A stretch of DNA of 64,000 nt, taken from Spartinivicinus ruber (GTDB lineage: Bacteria > Pseudomonadota > Gammaproteobacteria > Pseudomonadales > Zooshikellaceae). Position 1 is the first letter of the stretch, and each line of letters begins with the position of its first letter. The stretch covers positions 1,415,501 to 1,479,500 of the forward strand of contig NZ_CP048878.1 of the NCBI RefSeq assembly GCF_011009015.1. Reading direction: 5' to 3'. The position numbers and the translations under genes are program-made. The notes under the pieces were generated by a model. It was not told the origin of the DNA. It saw only the letters and a list, made by a program, of their open reading frames with translations, and made no database searches. Shown here piece by piece: positions 49,695 to 57,700 of this stretch.

Positions 49695-51623
49695 TTAAAT
49701 ATTAATGCTTGTTGGTATCCGGCTGGGTAGTAAATAACCATAGGATAAATCAACATTAAATTTTTTATTGCGAGTCGTTATTGTTTGCAGCATTTCTTTT
49801 TCCAATTGCTTTAAGCTGTTTTGGAATTTGGGTAGGGGACCATTGGTTACTTTAGGATCTTTAAACCAATCCTTATAGGGAACATGGTTTTGTTTATATT
49901 CACCTAATGGACGATAATATACTGAGCCTAATGTATAAAGGACTGCCTGTTGCAAGAAAGCAAGTACCAATGGTGGCATGGCATTTAACCAGTCTTTCTT
50001 GGTAACCTGGTCATTAATTATTTTTTCCCAAACAGCTCCCGTAATGACAGGAGCATAAGTCATCAGCGAGCGTTGGGGAAAGTTGACAGCGGCATGTTGG
50101 GCGCTTGCAGTGAAGATTACCATTGTCAACACTTCGATTAATGTGGCTTTATTTGTAATGGCTGGGATATTGTGAATTTTTCCTGACTCAGTGACTTCGT
50201 TATACCAGTCTTTTAATTCTAAATCTTTAATAACACTTTCATCAGACTCATAATATATATCAATATAATCCTGAACCCAGGTTTGGATAGTTTGCCAAAC
50301 CTGGGTAGCATCATCACGGTAAGGAAAATACGGCAAGACCTTATCGTCATTAATATTACGGGCTTTTAATTGGTTGTGTAGCATAGCTGCTTGAAAATCA
50401 AAATTTAATCTGTTTTCAGCGGCGGCTTGCTGAGTAGAACTTATGTTGCCGGCAAAAATTTGGTCAATAGGGCCATGTGGCGCAATTAACGAGGACTCTG
50501 CCTGGCTATTAATAAATAAAGTGCCTTCAAAATGCGGAACTAATAATTTAAAAAGTGGATGTCCTTCATTCAAGGTTCTATGGGTTGCTACCGCAAAGGC
50601 TTCTATAACTAAATGGGTTCTGCTTAAGTGGACAAACAGTTCATGATAGTTGCCATCAGCATAATTAACGATTGTTTTTGCCAGCTGCCAACGATAATCC
50701 GTTGTGGTATCCGGTTTCGGAGTAATAATGGGGGATTGGGTTGAATTCTGGTGGCACTGAATGGCAATCGGTTTTAGCGTTTTTCTGTCACGAGAAAGTA
50801 AAAATGCTGCAATTGGTGCATAGAGATATTTTTCTCTACCCATAAAGCTACCAGTATTTTTTGCTAGAGTGGCCAGCTCTTTATAATTACAGATAAAAAT
50901 ACGCTGGTCTTGTAATGCCTTTGATAAAGAGTCATCTTGCTCAAATAAGCTGTCCAAGTTTGCTTTATCCAGTGGGAAATTGCTGGGTAATGTTGAGATG
51001 CTTTCTATCAACATAGGGTTTGGGCCAGCAACTCGTAACTCTGCAAATACTTTATTTGATTCAATAAGGCTGGCTACTTTTGGTAATTTAATGGTTTTAA
51101 AGAGGGTCTGGTATTCCTCAAAATTACCAGACTTAACCCATTCTTTTTGTATTTCTGGACCAATATTGTGAATAAAAGTGATGATGCGGCGTAATCCCTT
51201 TATGCCAGCACCTTTGGTAAAAGTATCAGATAGTTCATCAAGATTTAAGAAAATATTTACCTCTTTGCCTTGTTGTAAGTCTTTAAGCGCATTATCGGCT
51301 TTTCCGCAAAGCTGTGTCAGCTTATGAAGCTCTTTCTCTATGTCACGATATAGGCTTGGAGGTTTATTTAATGACTTAAGTATTGCTATGGTATTTCCAG
51401 CTAAATCAATTATGACAGGAGTTAATAAGGTAAGCCATTCAAAAGTGGGGGTATCGTTGTATGGTACGCGTTTAGATAAGGGCACACCATTTAGATTGGG
51501 AAAATCATCTCTCCATTGATATTGTGCCATTTTTGAAAAAAAGAGCTTATAAGGCAGTAGCGCCATAGTCACCATAAATCCAATGTTAGCGGCTAATGGT
51601 AAGGCAAGTATTTTATAAAACAT
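49695..51623 (-). CDS. Bacterial lipoxygenase (iron dioxygenase of polyunsaturated fatty acids)
   Basis: A 642-residue lipoxygenase, which adds O2 to 1,4-pentadiene fatty acids. All five iron ligands are visible: His332 and His337 in HLSRTH, His510 and Asn514 in QHAAVN, and the carboxylate of the C-terminal Ile642. The 173-residue distance between the second and third ligands equals that of Pseudomonas aeruginosa LoxA (382 to 555). Helper motifs EAFAVATHRTLNEGHPLFKLL and PHFEGTLFIN match the family. A hydrophobic segment near residues 6-29 may be a signal/anchor or a lid helix. The stop lies three bases from the helicase stop. A CRP-type site lies about 300 bases upstream. Confidence 0.93.
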   Translation of the reverse strand: MFYKILALPLAANIGFMVTMALLPYKLFFSKMAQYQWRDDFPNLNGVPLSKRVPYNDTPTFEWLTLLTPVIIDLAGNTIAILKSLNKPPSLYRDIEKELHKLTQLCGKADNALKDLQQGKEVNIFLNLDELSDTFTKGAGIKGLRRIITFIHNIGPEIQKEWVKSGNFEEYQTLFKTIKLPKVASLIESNKVFAELRVAGPNPMLIESISTLPSNFPLDKANLDSLFEQDDSLSKALQDQRIFICNYKELATLAKNTGSFMGREKYLYAPIAAFLLSRDRKTLKPIAIQCHQNSTQSPIITPKPDTTTDYRWQLAKTIVNYADGNYHELFVHLSRTHLVIEAFAVATHRTLNEGHPLFKLLVPHFEGTLFINSQAESSLIAPHGPIDQIFAGNISSTQQAAAENRLNFDFQAAMLHNQLKARNINDDKVLPYFPYRDDATQVWQTIQTWVQDYIDIYYESDESVIKDLELKDWYNEVTESGKIHNIPAITNKATLIEVLTMVIFTASAQHAAVNFPQRSLMTYAPVITGAVWEKIINDQVTKKDWLNAMPPLVLAFLQQAVLYTLGSVYYRPLGEYKQNHVPYKDWFKDPKVTNGPLPKFQNSLKQLEKEMLQTITTRNKKFNVDLSYGYLLPSRIPTSINI

Positions 51624-52200
51624 AAGGTTACCATGTTCAGTTAAAATAATTATAAATATAATATATGCCTAACTTGGGGTATAGCTGGGTATTTTTCGTT
51701 TAGTCTATGATGATACTTTAAGTTAGATAATTATTATTCAATATGCAAGAAGGCTGAGAAAGTTTAAACCTGTAAAAACAAGTTAAGAATAAATATTTTT
51801 ATCACCATAACAAATATTTTAGGTTTAAGAAGGAAGTGTGTTTGTGTGTTTTTTGGGAAAGTAAATGAATTAAAATGATGACGTTACGCTTTTGTGATTA
51901 TATGCGCAAAAGTAGCTCGGCATATTATGTGATATGCGTCACATAACGATTTTGATTAATACGTTGGATTAACATGTTACCGCTAGTTTTTTGACACCTT
52001 CGAGTGTGCTTTCTAGATAGTGATAAACAGTATAGATAAGTGCAAGCTTATTCTACTTTTTATTCTATTGCATCACTTAAATAAATAGAAACCAGATTGT
52101 CTTCTGCTTCTTGCTCTTAAATATTTGTTACATTAATCAATCAGTTTTTAGTGAGCTGTTGTTGTGATTTGATTGTTGCATGATAGAGGGAGTTGGAAGT
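51624..52200. other. 577-base divergent promoter region, lipoxygenase/hscC
   Basis: Non-coding and AT-rich. It contains a perfect CRP-type site (51925-51946) and, downstream toward hscC, a consensus -35 TTGACA at 51991-51996 with only a weak -10 (TAGATA near 52014). No ORF with family resemblance was found. Confidence 0.5.
51925..51946. promoter_or_regulatory. Perfect CRP/Vfr-type binding site
   Basis: TTATGTGA (51925-51932), TATGCG, TCACATAA (51939-51946): both half sites match the CRP core TGTGA-N6-TCACA with symmetric flanks. It is 302 bases from the lipoxygenase start and 254 bases from the hscC start, and could control either. Confidence 0.75.
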
Positions 52201-53898
52201 ATGAGTATCATCGGTATTGATTTGGGAACCACTAACAGCCTGGTATGTGTCTGGCAAGATGGCCAAGCTGTAATTATCCCGAATGTGTTGGGTGATGCTT
52301 TAACCCCATCAGTGGTGGGTTTGGATGATAGTGGGGAAATATTGGTGGGTAAAGCGGCTAAAGAGCGTTTGTATACCCACCCAGCAGTTACTGTCGAATT
52401 ATTCAAACGCTATATGGGGAGTGAAAAGGAATACCCGTTAGCTAATCATACTTTTAAACCACAGGATTTGGCGTCTTTTGTTTTACGCGCGCTTAAAGTA
52501 GATGTAGAAACTTATTTAGGTCACCCAATTACAGAAGCAATTATTAGTGTACCTGCCTATTTTAGTGAACATCAACGGCGTGCCACCCAGCTGGCGGGAC
52601 AGTTGGCGGGTTTAAAAGTAGAACGCCTGATCAGTGAGCCAACTGCTGCTGCACTGGCTTATGGGGTGGTTAACCCAACCGTTGAAAAGCATTACATGAT
52701 ATTTGATTTAGGTGGGGGAACATTTGATATATCAGTGTTGGAATTATTTGATGGTGTGATGGAGGTTAAAGCCAGCGCAGGCGATAACCATTTAGGTGGA
52801 GAAAACTTTCTTGATTTACTGGCTCAGCACTTTTGCCAGAAAGTGAATATTGATCAAGAAGCCTTAAGCCAGGCTGCTTATACTCATTTACGCAACCAGG
52901 TCAGTAAAGCCATACATCAGCTTGCTCGTGATTATCAAATTACTATTCAGTTTAGGAATAACAATGAGCAGGCATTATTGACCATTACCCGTGATGAATT
53001 TGAAAAACTCTGTGAACCATTAATTAATCGACTGCGGTTACCAGTAGAAAGAGCGCTTCGTGATGCCAAAATTAAACCTGCTGATGTGGATGAATTAATC
53101 CTGGTTGGTGGCGCAACTAGAATGCCATTAGTGCGTTCATTGGTCGCAAAATTGTTTGGACGTTTACCTAGCTGTCATTTAAATCCAGATCAGGTAGTCG
53201 CAATGGGGGCTGCGGTTCAGGCTGGGTTAAAGCAAAAGGATCTTGCATTAAGTGAAGTAGTAATGACCGATGTGTCTCCTTATTCTCTAGGCATAGAAAT
53301 CGTGTCGAGTCGAAGTGGGTATTATAATACTGGACTTTTTCAGCCTATTCTGGAGCGTAATACAGTTATACCCATTTCTCGGGTTGAGCGTTTTATTACT
53401 TCCTCTGATCAACAAACCCAAGTGAATATAAAAATTTATCAGGGTGAAAGCCGACGGGTGCAGGATAATATCAAATTAGGTAATTTGCTTGTTGATGTAC
53501 CAGCCAAACCTGCTGGTGAAGAGGCGGTAGATATTCGGTTTACCTATGATGTAAATGGCATTTTGGAAATAGAGGTAACGGTCGTATCAACTGGCCTACA
53601 AACCACTGCTGTAATTGAGGAATACCCTGGTCTTATAACCCAAGAAGAAATTGCTGTCAGGTTGGCTGCATTGTCTGATATTAAAATTCATCCAAGGGAT
53701 ACGATGGAGAATCGCTTATTAATGGCACGTGGCGAGCGACTTTATGAACAAGCGTTGGGAGAACAACGAGATTATATTGGTGAGCTGTTAACTGAGTTTG
53801 AAGGGGTATTAGCACATCAAGACACTAAAAAAATACGGCAGATAAATAGGGCTTTAAGCCAGTTATTTGATGAAGTAGAAACAGAGTTACATTCATGA
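52201..53898 (+). CDS. hscC: Hsp70-family chaperone HscC
   Basis: A 565-residue short Hsp70 resembling E. coli HscC (556). The nucleotide-binding domain has GIDLGTTNSLVCVWQDG, SVPAYFSEHQRRATQLAG, ISEPTAAALAYG, FDLGGGTFDISVLE and LVGGATRMPLV. The substrate-binding domain begins near TDVSPYSLGIEIV and the lid is truncated compared with DnaK. HscC-specific wording LFKRYMGSEKEYPL matches. I chose ATG 52201 (MSIIGIDLGTTNS), with GAGGGAG nine bases upstream, over ATG 52180. The stop overlaps the next gene by four bases, so it is coupled to a J-like partner, as hscC is to its J-protein gene in E. coli. Confidence 0.93.
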   Translation: MSIIGIDLGTTNSLVCVWQDGQAVIIPNVLGDALTPSVVGLDDSGEILVGKAAKERLYTHPAVTVELFKRYMGSEKEYPLANHTFKPQDLASFVLRALKVDVETYLGHPITEAIISVPAYFSEHQRRATQLAGQLAGLKVERLISEPTAAALAYGVVNPTVEKHYMIFDLGGGTFDISVLELFDGVMEVKASAGDNHLGGENFLDLLAQHFCQKVNIDQEALSQAAYTHLRNQVSKAIHQLARDYQITIQFRNNNEQALLTITRDEFEKLCEPLINRLRLPVERALRDAKIKPADVDELILVGGATRMPLVRSLVAKLFGRLPSCHLNPDQVVAMGAAVQAGLKQKDLALSEVVMTDVSPYSLGIEIVSSRSGYYNTGLFQPILERNTVIPISRVERFITSSDQQTQVNIKIYQGESRRVQDNIKLGNLLVDVPAKPAGEEAVDIRFTYDVNGILEIEVTVVSTGLQTTAVIEEYPGLITQEEIAVRLAALSDIKIHPRDTMENRLLMARGERLYEQALGEQRDYIGELLTEFEGVLAHQDTKKIRQINRALSQLFDEVETELHS

Positions 53899-54695
53899 TG
53901 AATTGTTGGAAAATTCTGGGTATTGACCCTACTGATGATCTTAAAAAGATCAAGAGTGCCTATGCCAGCAAACTGAAACAATTGGATATAGCGACACAGC
54001 AGGATTTGTTTGAAGGGCTTCGCAGTGCGCTTGAAGATGCAAGGGAGCAGGCTCAGTTAGCCCAACAAAATCTACCGTTGCGATTTGATAGCAGCAAGCA
54101 AAATTCTAAAGTACAGAACTCGTCGGTAACCCAGCTGGATGACTTTGTTATTCAGCTCGAAGTCTTATATGCAGATTTTCCGAGTCGAATTCAATTAGAT
54201 GAATGGAAGCAGTTGTTGGCTGATTTACCTGATTGGACTCTTGATAGAAAACAGACTATAAGTGATGTATTATTTGGCTTCCTATTAGAAAATTACTATT
54301 TGCCGCCAAAAATTTTACTTTATCTGGAGCAACAGTTTGCCTGGGATGAGCAGCAGCTACAGTTAATAAAGCGTTATAATGAAGCTGATGTGGAGAGGCT
54401 GTTTGCTTTAATGAAGCAAGCGTTGGGATTTGCCAGTTTTGAATTTTTACAAGAGTTGCCCAGCCAACTCTCAGACCGTTATCTAGAATTACGTTGGGCT
54501 GGACAACAGGCATTATTAAATAACCACCTTGATAAAGCCCTGCATTATTTATTAAAAGCTTATGAATTATATAATAAGGACCTTTATTTACTACGTTTGC
54601 TGGGTAATGCCTTTGAACGGGCTGGTCGTGCAGAAGAAGCATTTGACTATCACTATGCAGGCTTTGAGTTAGTAAAAGATGATTATGATTTTTAG
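53895..54695 (+). CDS. J-like partner of HscC lacking the HPD motif
   Basis: A 266-residue protein. The first 55 residues have the helices of a J domain (CWKILGIDPTDDLKKIKSAY, then DLFEGLRSALEDAREQAQL), but the loop that should carry HPD reads LDIATQQ. The remainder is helical and TPR-like near the C terminus (RYLELRWAGQQALLNNHLDK, ALHYLLKAYELYNKDLYLLR, LLGNAFERAGRAEEAF). It resembles E. coli DjlB/DjlC, the J proteins paired with HscC. Without HPD it may bind HscC but not stimulate its ATPase. Start ATG 53895 overlaps hscC by four bases. Confidence 0.8.
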   Translation: MMNCWKILGIDPTDDLKKIKSAYASKLKQLDIATQQDLFEGLRSALEDAREQAQLAQQNLPLRFDSSKQNSKVQNSSVTQLDDFVIQLEVLYADFPSRIQLDEWKQLLADLPDWTLDRKQTISDVLFGFLLENYYLPPKILLYLEQQFAWDEQQLQLIKRYNEADVERLFALMKQALGFASFEFLQELPSQLSDRYLELRWAGQQALLNNHLDKALHYLLKAYELYNKDLYLLRLLGNAFERAGRAEEAFDYHYAGFELVKDDYDF

Positions 54696-54739
54696 GCCCT
54701 GTTACCATTCTTGGCATTTAGAGTTGGAAACAAGGCCTA
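54693..54739. terminator. Imperfect hairpin between converging J-like and AAA ATPase genes
   Basis: TAGGCCCTGTTACC (54693-54706), starting on the J-like gene stop codon, and GGAAACAAGGCCTA (54726-54739) pair at 12 of 14 positions. A short T run (54750s) follows. It probably serves as a shared terminator. Confidence 0.45.
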
Positions 54740-54782
54740 GCAATCATTTTTGACGAGTATAGTGTTAGTTGTTCGTTAATAG

Positions 54783-57700
54783 TTAGGGTTTTACAGGTTT
54801 TGGACCTGTCTTTGGCGTTTGGTAACGTTGCAGACGATGAGTAAGCTCATTCACCTTGCGTAGTATATTTTGATCAAGACCAATTTTATGATTCATCGAA
54901 GTCACTACCGGCATAAAGCTAGTCTCAATAGTCATAGCTAAAGTACGGATAATATCTTCTAATGTTTCTCCTGGTTGATTAACTATTTCGATTTTAGCTT
55001 GTTTTTCAGTAATTGCCTGACTTAATGCCTGCATACCTTGGGCTAAATTATCACTGTTATCTGTTTTTGCGAGGTGTTTACCTACCTGGCTTAATACAGT
55101 AACGAGACCATTTACTTGCTTATTAAGCACTGTCATGCTTTGATCTTGTTGCTGGCTGGATTGCTGTAAATGTTGGCCGACGGTTTGTAGTTGATCTGTT
55201 AGCTGTTCTAACCAGGTACTGGTACCTTGCTGGTTGGCCAAGGTACTATTTATGGATTGCAGGCTACGGTTAATAGTAACCACCTGATTGGCCATTTGGG
55301 TAATACTATCAGCTTCATCTCCTCCCAGCGATTGAATACGTTGAAACTCTTCTAATATTTTCTGCCAGCGGGCTTTTTCGGTTTCGTTTAAGCTGTTGCG
55401 TAAGGCACCTAACTTTAACAGGTTTTCTTCTGCACCACTGGTTAAGGTTTGGGCTTCACCCAGGTAATGATCACCAATCAGTTGCTGTAATTCATCTTCA
55501 TTCATAATGGCCACGATTTTTTCAGCCATTTTATTCATGTTTCGATAGCTACCTTGTAGTTTAAAGGGGGGCTCTGTTCGATATTTATCGGCAGTGGCGG
55601 CTGAGCGAATATATTCTTGGTTAACTTTAAGTACAACATCCTGAATTTTAAATAGGCGTTGCAAGACAGCAATAATTTCATCCAATTCAGCAGCACTATA
55701 TTGATAACTAAGCTCACTGGATGATTGCTCTTTGTTTTGTGCCATGGCGATAATTTTATAGATATCAGCCATATCACGGTTGGCTAATGGGGCCAATACT
55801 GGATTAGAAGTAAGGGAATTCTCAATGTAACTTAATTTAAACTGTTGATCGCTGCCACTTAATACATCACCTAAGTTATAAATATCTGCCCGGTTTGCCA
55901 ACATATCAGGAATCTTAAATACTTCGCCTGATTCAGTATAGGGGTTACCAGCCATGATCACGCAGAACTTTTTGCCACGCATATCATAGGTTTTAGTTTT
56001 ACCTTGCCAAACGCCTTCAATACGGCGGGTGCCATCACAAAGGGAAATAAATTTTTGCAAAAACTCTGGGTGGGTATGTTGAATGTCATCCAAATAGAGC
56101 ATGACATTATTACCCATTTCTAAAGCTAAATTCAGTTTCTGTAGTTCTTGTGCTGCTGTCGCATTAGGTGCTTCCTGTGGGTCCAGAGACATCACATTAT
56201 GGCCTAATGCTGGGCAGTTGATTTTCATAAAAATCAACCCTAACCGATTGGCTACGTATTCCATTAGAGTGGTTTTACCATAACCCGGTGGTGAAATGAG
56301 TAATAACAACCCCATTAAATCGGTACGTTTAGTATCGCCAATGGTGCCCATTTGTTTGGCCAGGTTATCGCCAATAATAGGAAAGTAAACGTCATTAATT
56401 AATTTGTTGCGAACAAAAGAAGCTAAAGGCTTAGGCTTAAACTCTTCTAATCGTAGTGCTTCCCGTTGTTCTTCCATTAATTGATGACGTAACTCGCCAA
56501 AGCGTTTAAACGCTGGTACATCGGTTAATGCAAAATGAGCCAAGCGGTCATTAAATGCTGCCAAGTTAAAATTTAAAGTGCTGTTGCTGATTAGATAATG
56601 GTCGCCTAATAAATCATTAATTTGTTGGTCAGCCTGGAAAGATACAGTCATGAATGAAATATCATGCTCCAGTAGAATGTAGCTGACCGCATCTGCCAGA
56701 ATAATATCAGCATGTTCAGTTGCTTGTTGCTGACTATAAGCAACTAACCAGGCATTAACCAGCTGCCATTGTTCTTTTAATTGGTTTTTTAGCTGGTTTA
56801 ATGTGTCCAATAATTGACGGCGGTGATTAATTTTTTCCAGAAACTGCATGCATTGCTGGCCAAGCTCAATTCCTTGTTGACTGATAGTAAATTTTAAATC
56901 ACTGTCACCCAATGACTCAATTAAATAGTTTGCTGCGTTATCAGTTTCTGAGTTGGAAAAAGCTAATTCTTGATTATCATTAAACTGTTTCAGTTGTTCA
57001 CTAATAAGATTTTTAGCTTGCAAATAAGCCTGATTACTGTTCAGGTTATCAATGAGTAACTTGGCAGTATATCCGTGGCTTTTAAGACTGGCCTGCTGTT
57101 CTTTATCCAGGCCATGAACCCAGAATAATGCAGCAAAAGCTCTAGCACGTGCAGAATATTTAAGGCGTTGCTGGGTATCTTTAAGGCTGGTATATTTTTG
57201 AATAATTTTTACTGCATCATGGTCATGCACACCTTTTTCATAACCTTCCTGATAGAGAGGGCTAGCAAAATCACGAACAGATTTCAGTAAGTCTGTATCA
57301 TTCAATAGTAATTGGCTTAGCTTTTCATTGCTTAAACCTTCTTGTTGTTGCTCGACTGCTTGTAAAAACTGATAGGCTAAATACTCTGCGCGATAAATAC
57401 ACTCATTTTCTGAGATAAGGTTTTGTTGCCAATAGGCTTTTAACTGACCTAGCTCTTCTGATTCTAATGGTTGATAAAAGTTGGTACCCGTTAAATGTAA
57501 ATAAAGTCCATCTTGACGAGGAAGAATAGCTGTATCTAAGGTTTGGGTATTAACACTGAATTTATGTTTCCCCAGTTTTATGACTTGACCGCTTTCTTCA
57601 TAAATGTCTTGCTTATCGCGTAGGGTTTTTAGTGCTTGGTCTTTAATGCTTTTTAATTCAGTGCTTAGTTCATCGGCTTTAACTGACTCTTTGAGTTCAA

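Noticed and set aside
52180-52200. ATG 52180 as the hscC start
   Set aside because: The GAGGGAG site at 52185-52191 lies inside the extension and is correctly spaced for ATG 52201, which also gives the family N terminus MSIIGIDLGTTNS.
54256-54717. 153-codon antisense ORF opposite the J-like gene
   Set aside because: It covers the coding strand of a coupled chaperone partner, shows no domain and has no start signals. It is treated as a shadow.
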